From assembly GCA_003427395.1 (NCBI GenBank), contig BFEA01000432.1, positions 1,289,666 through 1,318,826 of the forward strand: 29,161 nt of DNA. The letters are read 5' to 3'. This DNA is from Chara braunii (Eukaryota > Streptophyta > Charophyceae > Charales > Characeae). Below are positions 1 to 10,399 of the stretch, one piece after another. The notes beneath the pieces are model-generated. The model made no database searches. It saw only the letters and a list, made by a program, of their open reading frames with translations, and had not been told where the DNA came from. Within the stretch, counting starts at the first letter, position 1. Each line of letters starts with the position of its first letter. The position numbers and the translations under genes were made by a program.

Positions 1-608
1 TTATCCTTTTTTTTTCCTTTCGTTGTTTCTTTTATGTGTGCAAGTCATAGGTGCATTTACACATGGACGCACAAAAAAAAAAAAAAAACAAAGGTAGATA
101 ATAAAAAATCGCTTGTTTTTATACATGAAAGTTTTGTTCAACATACATACATCATATGATTTTACAGGCTTACATCTCACACAGACCCTGATGTGTTCCG
201 ACCAGTTGCGTCCCGATTTTCCTTATGAGGCAGACTAGTCGATAAACCTCATGACTCCTAGGATTTAACCAATGTAAAAGGTTAATGCGTCTTGATTACT
301 TCTATCATGTTTATAAAACAACTTCGTTGTTGTGATTGCTTGTCAAACCTTGGATGAAATTAAGACTACTACCATATGCATAGGCAACTTTGATTATCGC
401 TAATTATATGTTATGATTTTCAATGGATCAAAGTTATGTTATCGCATGTACATGCAGCAACTTCACTCTCCTTAGGAGCTTCAATACACTTATAAAACGC
501 CTCGATTTTGGAAAGTTTGGCAGACGCTATACTAAGCGCTTTTGTAATTCCTTTACTTCCATATTTAGTTAGTTTGTTTATTGGTGCGATCCTCAAATTC
601 TTATGATT

Positions 609-791
609 GAGGAGAAAGTTTGCAATTGCTCTTGCTCTTTGGGTCCTAGATAACTACTTTTTTAAGTCTGTAGAGCACTTGTACATCTTTACAAATTTCC
701 GCCCCCTTTAATTGGTAGGTACATATAATTTAACATAACGAGAGGAGAAAGTATGCAATTGCTTTTGCTCTTTGAGTCCAAGATGACTATC
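609..791 (+). repeat. Pair of ~50-bp imperfect direct repeats
   Basis: The stretch at 609-658 recurs at 742-791, an offset of 133 bp. Both begin GAGGAGAAAGT and continue through a shared CAATTGCT and TTGCTCTTTG core, with a handful of substitutions. This looks like an old local duplication; no function is implied. Confidence 0.75.
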
Positions 792-825
792 TTATGAAAT
801 TTATGGTACAACTATGCACCACTAC

Positions 826-863
826 CGACTTCTTATTTTCATAGCGACTTCTTATTTTCATAG
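826..863 (+). repeat. Perfect 19-bp tandem duplication
   Basis: The 19-mer CGACTTCTTATTTTCATAG is present twice head to tail (826-844 and 845-863) with no mismatch. It is a recent slippage event or a local assembly duplication. Confidence 0.9.
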
Positions 864-1698
864 CGTGGACATTTTGTTTAGCCCTAAATAATACGCCTAC
901 ATGATTCAGTTGGATTGAACCATCCTCGACTTTTTTTTTATAAAATTGTCCATCATACTATTTTAAGAGAGGTTTCTCTTCGATCCTACTCCCAACATTT
1001 TTTTAATGCTTGACATCTTTTGGTTTGATGACTAGGTAGTAGAGTATCTTTTGTATTATCCTTATAACAATACTATTCAAACCTTTCGTGTTTAGGTTTG
1101 CATGCAACACAATGTGATATAACAAAACCCTCAGTCTATACCACTACATAGCACCAGGTTGCAGTTCAGTCAAGTGTGAGCAGACGTTTTTCTCTGTTGC
1201 ACTGTACGTTATCAGACTACAAGCCTTGTATGCTGCCTACTACGGTATAACTTTAACTAATTCGTAATTTTTTACTGTTATTTTTCTGTATTTAGTGGTC
1301 AGTTGTTGCTTTATCTAGGTTATGTTGTTGGAGTATTATCATGGTGTGTTGTATGATATTAATCCCACGTTACTCACCACGACCTTCTCTAGCTTGAGTA
1401 ACCTTGCACCTACAGTACCGCTCCATTGATATTTGAGCACGCATTCTCTATGCTCGCCCCTGCTGGCTATCCGCTACCCAGTCTAGCATACCAATTATAG
1501 TGTTGACGGTAATAACCATCCACCCATACAACACGAGTAAGGACTCAACCACTTTGTTGTGGTCGGAAAAGAGCTCAAAAGCGTGTTTCTGATAATATTT
1601 TTTGAAAAAAAAACAACGGAAGAAAGTACAAACCATCATGTGAAAAAATTTAAAAATAAATAATGCAAGTAAGGCAAAGCAAAGTAAGGTATCATTCA

Positions 1699-1734
1699 AC
1701 ACACACGTGCACGTGCACGTGCATGTGCATGTGC
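1699..1734. repeat. Alternating purine-pyrimidine tract (CA/CG/TG)
   Basis: A run of 36 bases alternates strictly purine-pyrimidine: CA repeats, then three GTGCAC-type hexamers, then two GCATGT hexamers. It includes several CACGTG palindromes. Such tracts can adopt Z-DNA in vitro. It lies in otherwise AT-rich DNA with no gene nearby. Confidence 0.85.
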
Positions 1735-4018
1735 CTTCACCTTCCCCACCTTTCCTGCCCACCTTGCACATATGCAAATCATACATCTGTCCACATGTGG
1801 AGTGTCGAGATCTAAATCTGGCTGCATTGTCCAACAATATGCGTGCTACCTTTTTCCTAAACATAAATATAACGCGAATGATAATATTTACTGTTTACGT
1901 TCCCCCATGTTTCCACAAGTCTCCCACAATGTTTCGCTAATTAGTTGCAATTATGTGTCCCCTCCTCCCCCCCGAAGTGTCTCGTGGACTGCTTGCAACC
2001 TATTGCTCCCCCCTCCCCTAAACATTTTACTACTTGTCTATAATGTTTTTTCCTTCACCTTCAAATGTTGTTGTTTTACACTGCCACATTCCAAAACCCC
2101 GTTACAAGGGTATTTGCTTGTGTCTATGCAGGTTGCACAGGGTGCGTCTATAGCACTGCGAAAAGTGTTGGCGTGTCAATTTTTTGTATGACGCACGTCT
2201 CACTTATCGTAGTAAAGGCAAAAGGACTGGTTGGGTTTGATTTAATACGTATGAACATTATTGTGATGTGCGGTATGAGGTTGATTAGCTTCGTCCATAG
2301 TTGTCGATAAGTTGCTTCATGGTTTCGCGCGGTGTCATGAATGTGTGGCAATTCTGGTTGGTTGAGACTACTACGTGCATCGTGCTTGCATGCACTAGAT
2401 TTTATACCAGCAACCGTCGTGATGAAATACTAGGTTGTGGAGTTTGGTATAGCATTAGTCATAGGTCTGAGGCGTTAAACGCGTAGTGTTGTAGTCATTG
2501 GGTTATGAGGTTAACCGTTAATGAACGACTTGGTTTGCGACGCGTGTGGTGGGTCGTACCAAACAACTCGCTGCTGGTGCGACTCTTATTTTGTTTGGTT
2601 GCAGTAACGCTTAATGTCACATTTATAAGATTTCTCATTATTTTGGTTTGCTTATTATTGTTCTCTTTGTTATATATTTTTTGTTTTCTAACATCATTTA
2701 GTTAGTCACGGTAGTCTGCAGGACAACCAAAGCGTGCCCTTGACCTGTGTTCTGTGGGGTTAAATCCTTAACGGATCTGTTATAAGATGATTTGCGGCAC
2801 TAGGGGTCACCAGATGAGGACTTAGTTCAGTACGTAAGACACAAAGTTTGGGGGAAGCAAACAAGAAGTCAAGTGCATCTAGCATTGGTGGAGCAAGGAA
2901 ACAAGTTTGGGAAAATCAAATAACGATGATTTTTGCGAAACTGTAATTAGTTTACCTCTTTTGATTACCATTTTATTCATGACTATTTCCATACGTAATT
3001 TTCAGTCTCCCGACATACCATAAAAGTGTTTTTGTACTAAGTGGTGTTGACCTAGTAACCTTGTCTGAACTGGATCGTTTGAATCTTGTTTTTGTCTTTG
3101 GTACCGGTGCAGTACTGAGAGTAAGGTCGGACGTAAGACTAGTTCTATAGGCCTTTGCATGAGGAAGTTTAGTATTATAAAAACCTTAGAGGGTCGATAA
3201 CCTAAATTTTTTGGGTAACAAAAAATTGAGTTCACATTTTATTATTTTTTTTCTCATCGACCTCCCTTCCAACCAACCATTATACGTCAGCCTCGTGGGT
3301 ATGTTGTTTCTTGTTAATGTAGCCTAACCCCTCAATTTTGTCAATTCGTCGAACTTTAATTGCTAGTTTATTTTTTAACATTTAGGACAACGCTCGATGA
3401 TTCCCCCATTATTGCAAGGAGCTATAACATTATTTTTAATACTCTCTTTCCGCTTGTTATCTTTTCCTCGTGGTACTTGATCGTTTTTTTTTATTATCAG
3501 CCAACAAGTGCAGTTTCTTTATAGTTATTTGTCTCTTATTCCTTTTAGTAAAGAATCATCATATAATTATTTTTTTTTTATCTTGATGTTTGTACTTCAC
3601 GTGAAAGTTGCTTTCGAAGGTTTTTATTTTCTTAATTTCTTTTAATGGCTAATTAGTTTAAGGCCAACCAATTCAATCAACTATCAAATTTAAACAGTAT
3701 GTCATTTCAAACTTTTCTGATATTTCATTTAGTATTAAGGGGAACCCTGTAACAATCACATATGAGTTCATGTGTTCAATAAGGAAACGTGGAATGGCTA
3801 TATTGAGGGGCAAAAACTCTTTGGAGTAGGAGGGCGATACCAGCCAGGGGTCAACCGATTGCGTCAGAGACCAAGCCATATGGACTAATCTTTGCACGTC
3901 CACTCATGTCTCATTCCCCGATGAACATCATAAATCTATGTTTTTTGTCGATCATTAGGGATGCCAACAGGTTACTTCTCGATGACGGTCACTAATTCCG
4001 CCCAAAAACACATAAGAC
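1735..4018. other. AT-rich gene-free DNA
   Basis: No coding region, RNA gene or clear repeat was recognised on either strand. Short reading frames of 60-140 codons occur, but they are overlapping, low in complexity and unlike any family I know. Confidence 0.55.
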
Positions 4019-4085
4019 CAATGGGGATTGAAGCCATGACCTCCTAAGTGGCACATGTGTGCCTTACCAATTGAGCTAGGTTTCT
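4019..4085 (-). repeat. tRNA-derived SINE head remnant
   Basis: Read on the minus strand this segment looks like a decayed tRNA. It has an A-box-like TAGCTCAATTGG (plus 4066-4078), then a central segment, and about 30 bases later a B-box-like GGCTTCAATCC (plus 4025-4035). Box A is close to the tRNA consensus. Box B departs at several positions, so this is not a functional tRNA gene. A pol III-type, tRNA-derived retroposon head is the simplest reading. No A-rich tail or target duplication could be fixed. Confidence 0.5.
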
Positions 4086-5056
4086 GTCCTTCGAAGTTAT
4101 TCCATTAAAACATAAAAGTTTATGACAAGTAAATAAACAAATAATTTTTGAAGTTTTTATATGACTTATGTGTCTATTTGTTTTCCCTTGACATTTACGT
4201 TCTCCTTGCCCCTGGCTTTCACTTTCTCCTTTTCCTTGACTTTCACCTTCTCCTTGGATGTTCTGGTAAAAATTCCTCAGTTTTAAAGTACCACTTCATT
4301 GGGAGCTAAATTGTCACGAGCCTACTATGTACAGTAACGACACTCCAGAACAAATTAAGAGGTACAATACCACCCTACCTTGAAACACAAGTGTTGCAGC
4401 TAGTGTCAGCAGATGACACAAAAAGAATACGGAAAAAAAAAAAGAATAACGAAATGGAGACCAATGATGGCCGAGAGGGCATACTCGCACTAGTGCTAAC
4501 TAAAATGTATCTCACCATTATTAAGGTCAATTCTTTTGTGTTTTTCTCTTTGTTCTTCTTATTTTTTTTTTTTCTTAGTGCCCTGCCAGCGAGGCAAAAC
4601 GCATTCCACGTTGTCAGGAAAAACCCTCACTGAGGGCATACTTACACCAGTGTTTTCCATAATGTATCTGCCCTCTATGTCGACTATATTTCTGTTTTTC
4701 TTTTTTTTTTTTTCCCTTTTATTTTCATTTTTCTTATTCACTCGATAATGTCCTCGCTCCGGGCATACTCGCACTACCCTTTTCTCATAACATAACGCAT
4801 ATGCACTATATTCAAGTTAAAAAAAAAAAAAAACAACGAATATAATTCATTTGCATTATATTAAAAAAAATGGGTTGTTCGAAAAGAACGCATACGAGTT
4901 GTACTCGAATAGAAAGCAAGCTATGCGTTGTGTTCGTTTACAACGCATATACATTATACTTGGGGGAAGGTTGTAGTGCTTTGAAGAATGTATCTGACAA
5001 GAATTATATCCCAAGTTATATTTGTTTTATTTTTCTATTATTTTTTGTTTGTTTTT
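4086..5056. repeat. AT-rich DNA with three copies of a GGGCATAC motif block
   Basis: A block starting GAGGGCATACT or CGGGCATACT, followed after ~25 bases by an AATGTATCT-type or ACATAACGC-type segment, begins at about 4475, 4632 and 4759. Long T-rich runs separate the blocks. The copies are clearly related but diverged. No gene is seen. Confidence 0.5.
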
Positions 5057-5300
5057 AAACCACGACTCCCCCCGCCTTGTAACATTTGGGGGGACCGGTA
5101 GGACAAAGTTTGGAAGATGTCTAGGTGCAACTGCCACGACCATTGCACGGGTCTGAAGCCTGATAGCATGAACCTCGCCCAGTATAAGTGTTATAGAAAG
5201 AACAACATAATACAAAAAATATTTCGAGTTTTTTTTTCCCCCCATATCAAATGAGGCCTTGCTTCAGTACTCATAACGTGCAAAAAATATAAAACAGAAG

Positions 5301-5790
5301 GTTGCGTATCTTTCGAATATTGACAAGAAAATTCATCCTCAATTTGTGCATATGGTAAGTATTGGACCGAGACCCATAGATTCGTTGTTGTCATTGAAAT
5401 CCAACCATTTCTTTTTTGTTTTTTTTTATAATCAAAACATCCGACTGTCATCCAATGGAAAGATGCACGCATGAAAAATGGTTATGCTCCAGCAATCACG
5501 ACGTGCACGAAAGGAACAGGAAATGGTTGTGCATCATACCATTTTCCAGCGGAATATTCATTCTCATTTTGCACATATGGTGAGTAGTAGAGCGAGGCGG
5601 GTATTTTCACTGCTGCGTCTTCGACATCCCATCGTCGCTCTAGTACTCACCAAACGCTGCCCGTTGAAATGCAAGAAATTGGAAAGATGCGTGTCCAAAT
5701 TTCTTCAAGTTTGCTCTTGTTTTTTTTTTTTTTTTTTTTTTTTTTTCACAACGGCACATGATGACCAACAGGTGGCGTATTTCTCGAGTT
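5301..5790 (+). repeat. Degenerate ~225-235-bp tandem repeats
   Basis: The segment with ATTCATCCTC...CATATGGTAAGTA (from 5331) recurs from 5556 as ATTCATTCTC...CATATGGTGAGTA. GGAAAGATGC recurs at 5457 and 5681. A third copy of the GCGTATTTCTCGA part is at about 5774, compared with GCGTATCTTTCGA at 5304. Offsets are therefore about 224-235 bp. Reading frames in this block are chance products of the repeats. Confidence 0.6.
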
Positions 5791-5881
5791 TTTTTTTTTT
5801 ACACACCTTCTCCAGATTCAGGGTCTACCTGCTTTTACGACCATTGATTGTCTTTTTTTTTTAATTTCCCCCCCCCCCCCC
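5720..5881. repeat. Homopolymer cluster: long T runs and a 14-bp C run
   Basis: There is a 27-bp T run at 5720-5746, further T runs at about 5790-5801 and 5852-5862, and a C run at 5868-5881. These runs are prone to sequencing and assembly error. Confidence 0.85.
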
Positions 5882-6240
5882 TAAATTTATGTTTTTCGAG
5901 TTCAGTTTTGTAAACTTCCAGTGTTCTCTTTCACTCTAGCTGCTGAGTAATCTGTGTCAGAGAAGGTGGTCCCCACAATGTTGGTCACGACAAGGAAAGA
6001 GAAATGGAGTGCATCTGTTCGCAGCAGGTGACCAGATGCATCAGGTACTATTAAGACTACCAGATGCATCTTGCCACCTTCTGTGGGAAGATGCACTGCT
6101 TTTCTTTCCGTTTCTTGACCAGTGTAGTGCTCCCAGTTTCTATCTCTATCCTTCTTAATTGTGTGGGCACAATCTTCTCCGCCTTTTTTTCCGAGCCACT
6201 TGTCTACATATGTATATATGTACTCCATATATATATTATA
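5882..6240. other. Gene-free transition zone
   Basis: No gene is seen. CCAGATGCATC occurs twice (around 6030 and 6060), and a TATATTATATTATA tract lies near 6230-6250. Composition changes from AT-rich to GC-rich just to the right. Confidence 0.5.
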
Positions 6241-6272
6241 TTATATTATATGTACTACTGAAGGAAAAGCCG

Positions 6273-6299
6273 GGTCTCTCCTGACACCAGCGCGAGACC
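6273..6299. repeat. Short inverted repeat with tRNA-SINE-like core
   Basis: GGTCTC (6273-6278) pairs with GAGACC (6294-6299). The interior shares CCTGACACCAG with the tRNA-like element at 15991-16076, where it corresponds to the anticodon-arm region. It may be a fragment of the same retroposon family. The match is short. Confidence 0.3.
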
Positions 6300-6467
6300 A
6301 GGTCTCCCGGTTAGGGACTTTGGGTGGCGGGCCCGGGGCCAAACTTGTGCCGACGGTCGGGCCCAAAAACTGACGTGGGCGACTTGAAAAACTGGGAGGC
6401 CCCCTTTCTGGCCATCGGGTCCGTCCAGTTGGCCTCCCGTTGGCCCTCAGTTGCGCCCGGAAACGCT

Positions 6468-6468
<1 letters not shown>

Positions 6469-6506
<38 letters not shown>

Positions 6507-6531
6507 NTTTTTTTTTTTTTTTTTTTTTTTT
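6469..6531. repeat. (GA)18 microsatellite, single N and T run
   Basis: GA repeats fill 6469-6504, followed by TG, one N at 6507 and a T run to 6531. The N marks an unresolved base or gap in the assembly, so the local length is unreliable. Confidence 0.95.
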
Positions 6532-7110
6532 CGCACATAGTTTTCTTCATGCTCCATGAGTCGTTGACCTTCCCCCAAACGCGGCCCGTGTGGCTTGGAA
6601 AGGCAAATTTCGGTCGTCGGGGGGCCTAGTGAGGCAAGGCGTCTTTAAGTGTTTTGAGTAAATAACTTGTCCAACCCAGTTTCTTTTTTTTTTTTCTTCC
6701 CAATTCTGATTACAATAGATTTTTTTGGGCCAACCAAAACCCTAGCCTTGCAAGATGATCAATGTAGCTTCAACCCTGTTTTTGTTGACAAATTGTGTGC
6801 TATGGTAAAGGCGACCCTGCCCAGCTATTAATGCCGAGTATAAATTCGTCGTGGGCGCCCAAAACAAACAAACCGATGCGGGCCTGTTTTTGGATGGTGC
6901 CGTCAACCATTTTAGTTGGGTACCCAGACCACCGAAAAATGCACGTGTATAAAAAACTCGTATTTTTTTTCAAGTTGGGTGGGTTACTGGTGGTTTCATC
7001 TCTATCAAGTCCTAAAGGGGAGGAGTCTCCCCTTGCATAGGGCCTATTTACTTTGGCCGGCAGGACACTCCGCCTGAAGGGCGGAAATGTCGAGAGGGTC
7101 AAACTGTGTG

Positions 7111-7176
7111 TCCTTCAGCCGTTCAATATCATGAGGGGTGACCCCTTGCCATGAGTTCCTTCAGCCATTCAATATC
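7111..7176 (+). repeat. 20-bp direct repeat, 46 bp apart
   Basis: TCCTTCAGCCRTTCAATATC occurs at 7111-7130 and 7157-7176 with a single G/A difference. Between them is GGGGTGACCCC, a small palindrome. Confidence 0.8.
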
Positions 7177-7199
7177 GCAAGGCCGGAGCCGCGGTTACC

Positions 7200-7912
7200 A
7201 CGTATGATTGGCATCAGTGGTTGGCATAGGATTAGCCTGCGGCCGCACAGTTTTATATCAAGGCCCTGCGCGCGACGTCTCGTCGCCCCAACATCTAAAA
7301 GTTATGGGATCGCCGGGCTCACTCGTAGGCGCAGCGCTTGGGGTTATTGTAGGCCGCCGGCACCGCCCATAGAGGGGAAGTGTGTCCGAAGGCCATGAGT
7401 TTTTTTGTCTTAAAAGCCAAGGGACCTTTGCTTTATCCCCTCTTCTTGGATTCGTGCGAGTCCTGCTGCTTCTTAGAGATTTGTATGGTTGGACGTTGTA
7501 GTCTGTGGCAACCGTCAAAGTCAAACCCCTTGACTTTTGCCCAGGCCCCGGGGAGGACTCACCCCTAGGGCCGCAAGAGACGACTACCACCACAAGCATG
7601 GGCCTGTGTACCACCCGCTCTGCATAAGGGGTGCAGAAGAGGGTGTGTGGTCTCCAACCGCGCATGGCGGTTGTCCAACGTCAAGAGATCAACCCTCTAG
7701 GCGCGTGTCAGCCGACACTTGAGTGTCGAATACGACCCTCGAGATTACGAGGACCGCGTGAGTATGGGTACTACATGGTACGCCATCATTGCGACCGCGT
7801 GCGTACGCTTGCATTGCGAGTCAGTATGAGTAAGCCCTGCGTCCGTGCGATTTTTATATCAGGTCTCGCGCACGACGCCCATTTGATTTCCGTATCGAAA
7901 AGTTATGGGATG
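7200..7912 (+). repeat. Diverged ~110-bp direct repeats, 601 bp apart
   Basis: The stretch ~7200-7311 is repeated at ~7801-7912. Anchors are TTTTATATCA (7251 and 7852), GCGC(G/A)CGACG shortly after, and AAAAGTTATGGGAT (7297 and 7898), all at a constant 601-bp offset. The rest is diverged. This suggests a ~600-bp tandem unit in an old satellite or LTR. Confidence 0.65.
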
Positions 7913-7978
7913 GCTACCGAGGGGCTAATAGCATTGCCGCGTTGTTTTGTGTCGTGTTGTTCGTGTGGTGTCGTTTCA

Positions 7979-8001
7979 TGTGTGTGTGTGTGTGTGTGTG
8001 T
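7979..8001. repeat. TG dinucleotide microsatellite
   Basis: A perfect TG repeat fills 7979-8001. Confidence 0.95.
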
Positions 8002-8230
8002 TTTATTTTTGTGTTCGTAGAGTGGTGTGCGCGTGGTGTGTAGGATGCGTCCTAGTCGACCGGCGCCGAGCCGCTCCTGGGACTTCAGCCCCCCAAGATG
8101 TTGGTTCGCGTGCGGGTCTGATAGGCGTATTACCGTGCGTACCCCCTATGCTACAGCGAACAAGAAACGCCCTCGGTTGGCCCACCTCTGGGATCGCAAC
8201 TGATTAGCTTCCGTACTGTGGACTTGTAGC

Positions 8231-8252
8231 TCGGTGGGGATACGCCCACCGA
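8231..8252. repeat. Perfect 8-bp-stem hairpin
   Basis: TCGGTGGG (8231-8238) and CCCACCGA (8245-8252) are exact reverse complements around a 6-base loop. GCTTCCGTA occurs as a direct repeat on either side (about 8208 and 8267). Confidence 0.85.
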
Positions 8253-8430
8253 AGGGAGGTGACAGCTTCCGTAAGGTGGAGGTAAGTTGTGCCTAGCGTA
8301 GGCCCTATCCTGTCGTAGGGGCTCGCGAGAGGTATGGATGGCGCACTCGGCCAGAGCGGCCTAAGGAAGCTCCATCTGCGTGTTCGTGACGAGGTAGGTC
8401 CAACTCCTGTGTGTCGCGGCCGAGAGGGTC

Positions 8431-8470
8431 CCGCGCCGCTGCGTGCGGTGCCGGACCGATGCGCACGACA
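8431..8470 (+). repeat. LTR 3' terminus (plus orientation)
   Basis: These 40 bases, reverse complemented, match 27792-27831 at 37 of 40 positions. The site at 27792 is the U5 end of the Gypsy element's 5' LTR, so 8470 (ending in CGACA) should be the U5 end of a related LTR lying in the opposite orientation. The bases to the right (GCGGTGTTTG) are not a primer-binding site, so this would be a 3' or solo LTR rather than a 5' LTR. Similarity stops abruptly beyond 40 bp, so the LTR bodies are diverged or belong to different subfamilies. Confidence 0.55.
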
Positions 8471-8553
8471 GCGGTGTTTGCATGTGGGACTTGTCATTCA
8501 GGCTTGTCATGTAGGATCTTTGCAGCCCCTGTATTATTTTGTATGGGTTGTGA

Positions 8554-8618
8554 CAACAAACGATGAGATGTGACAAACTGTTTGGCCGGAGTTTCACAGA
8601 CTCATCACGAGCCTCCAC

Positions 8619-8649
<31 letters not shown>

Positions 8650-8877
8650 GAAAAAGAAAAAGAAAAAGAAAAAAAGAGAAAAAAAAATTCAAAGAAAAAA
8701 ACATAAGATATGTTGATCTGTGGGATGTGTTATTTGCTTTGTGACAATTGGGTTCATCGGACTTTCAACGACTCATCAGGAGAGAGCAGAGAACAACAAA
8801 CGATGGGCTGTGCCAAACTGTTTCGTCGGAGTTTAAACGACTGATCAGGAGGCTATATATGTATATATATATATGAT
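8554..8877 (+). repeat. Three diverged ~45-60-bp repeats with TA tracts
   Basis: CAACAAACGATG...CAAACTGTTT...CGGAGTTT...GACT(C/G)ATCA at 8554-8613 recurs at 8793-8853. A shorter related copy is at about 8740-8783. Copies one and three are each followed within ~10 bp by alternating TA (8619-8644 and about 8855-8875). A purine-rich AAAGAG tract fills part of the gap. Confidence 0.65.
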
Positions 8878-9330
8878 AACAGATTGTCACAGCCCCGTCG
8901 TTTATTGTCGTCTTCTCCCTCTGTCCTTATAAGTCAAAGAAGGAAACGAAGGAGCAAAAAAAAAAAACAAAATATAAAAAAAAATGCGAATACTAAAATG
9001 TTCCCAACCATATTCACATTTGCGACCCATCAAAACTTTAGAATCCCGTTCACATTGTGCTCACGAGAGGGGAAAACAATCCCAAATAATAAAAAAAACA
9101 AAAATAAAAAAAATAATGATACAACAATCATCACGGCGAAAAACAAAACAGGGCGTTACCATTATTTGTTGTGATCACATGCGTGCAGCACAAAATATTA
9201 ACATTTTCTAACCTAAATATTTGAAATAACACAAATAAAAGTGTGAAAAAATAGTGCAAGAACGAATTATATGTGCCCCCATTTCCGTTCACAAATATAT
9301 GTTTGTGACCTACTGTACAACTCTTCAAAA
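8878..9330. other. AT-rich gene-free DNA
   Basis: A-rich runs dominate. No gene, RNA or repeat of note is seen on either strand. Confidence 0.5.
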
Positions 9331-9552
9331 GCCACGTGGCAGCTATGGTTGCCTTATCCGTCGTCGCAAAACTAGCAAGCACGGTGTCCAAAATTCCTAC
9401 ATAAAAAGCCATGTGGCAGCTATGGCTGCCATATCGAAAATTCCTACACGAAGGACGACGAAAAAAAAACCCTGCAATTTCTTAACAAAATATTGTTGCT
9501 ACATAAAACGACCAGTGCCCTCTTTACAACACACGTCGCAGCAATGGCTGCC
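9331..9552 (+). repeat. Three copies of a GGCAGC-TAT-GGCTGCC palindromic unit
   Basis: Related ~23-bp cores, GCCACGTGGCAGCTATGGTTGCC and variants of it, lie at 9331-9353, 9408-9430 and about 9531-9552. Each has a GCAGC...G(C/T)TGCC inverted repeat, perfect in the middle copy. Flanks of the first and third copies are also similar (a CTTAT.CG.CGTC stretch, then AAGCACGGT). They form a degenerate dispersed or tandem family. Confidence 0.6.
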
Positions 9553-10376
9553 TTATACGCCGTCACGAAAGCGCCGACCACGGAAAGCACGGTCTACGAA
9601 GCCACCATCACCACCATCGCCCTTCCGTCATTTCGTAAACGAACGATCCCAACTCTCACGCGGTTGTTAACATGACCTGTTAGGCCTCCCGAACACGCAC
9701 TGTTCGTATATCCACGCATACATGCAGAAGGGGGATAGAGTTATGACGATCACTTCTCACAGGCACAGTGAGACTCCTCACAACCATGTATGTGTATATG
9801 GAATCGCAGGCAGTCCAAATCCAAAATCCGAGCCACAGGACATACCTACAACCACACCAAGAATCAAGCGACAAAACACGCACTACACGAAGTCAACCCC
9901 TACCGTTCTCTATGCTCATACCCCTTCGCTTTAGCCATGCAAGCCCCAACTGCTCGTCCAACCAACCTCAATTAAATACTCAGTACCCTTTGTTAAATGA
10001 CCATTCAATAAAAGTCCGGGTGAAACCCTTAACAAACAGTAAAAACCACCAGGGCCAAAGCTTTTTAGGTTGAGTATGGGGAATGGATTGAAATTGAGTC
10101 GAAGACAGACGAATCGGCAACCGACGTGTTATTAGTGATAACAGAAGACGATCCTCTAGGGATCAAGTTGAATCTAGTCTTGATCTTGAATCGAACGATC
10201 AAGACGACCTGTAACACATGACAGACCAATCCCCAAGCTGAGATCATGAGCGTATGGTGAATACAACTCCATAACATATTCTCACTCAAATCCTCCTAGC
10301 TAGCTAAGCCTAAATCTACCTCGAGGCGGTGCCCAAAGCAAAGGCAGACCCTGCTTGAATCTCCCCTATTCAGGGT
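9553..10376. other. Gene-free DNA, possible element leader at right end
   Basis: No protein was recognised. If the primer-binding site at 10377-10394 is real, then about 10050-10376 would be the untranslated leader of a minus-strand element. A 74-codon minus-strand frame (10065-10289) in it is unlike known gag sequences. The rest of that element is not present to the left, so it is truncated or interrupted near 10.0 kb. Confidence 0.4.
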
Positions 10377-10394
10377 GGATCGCCAGAATCGCCA
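10377..10394 (-). other. Putative tRNA primer-binding site of a second LTR element
   Basis: On the minus strand an LTR-like end ...TTTTGACA (plus 10397 onward reads TGTCAAAA) is followed after two bases by TGGCGATTCTGGCGATCC. The leading TGG would pair with a tRNA CCA end. The arrangement, a CA terminus, a 2-base gap and then TGGCGA, is typical of plant Gypsy elements. I cannot name the priming tRNA. The element would run leftwards and is not intact. Confidence 0.5.
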
Positions 10395-10399
10395 TCTGT

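Larger units (their letters stand above)
1..1698. other. AT-rich gene-free DNA
   Basis: No reading frame here resembles a known protein, and both strands are broken by frequent stops. The base composition is AT-rich with many T runs. The only structure seen is a pair of diverged ~50-bp direct repeats and a perfect 19-bp duplication, both listed separately. Confidence 0.6.
6532..8430. other. GC-rich gene-free block rich in small palindromes
   Basis: No protein family was recognised in any frame. The block has many short perfect inverted repeats, for example CCTCG/CGAGG around 7736-7751 and GCCTA/TAGGC near 8292, and two levels of direct repeat described separately. It ends at an LTR-like terminus at 8470, so at least its right part is probably the body of an LTR or a related element in plus orientation. 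Its left end was not found. Confidence 0.4.

Noticed and set aside
4019-4085. Functional tRNA gene
   Set aside because: The B box is degenerate and the T-stem and acceptor stem do not pair.
6795-8618. Ribosomal RNA spacer or structural RNA gene in the GC-rich block
   Set aside because: There are many small hairpins, but no recognisable rRNA, snRNA or tRNA sequence and no conserved core.
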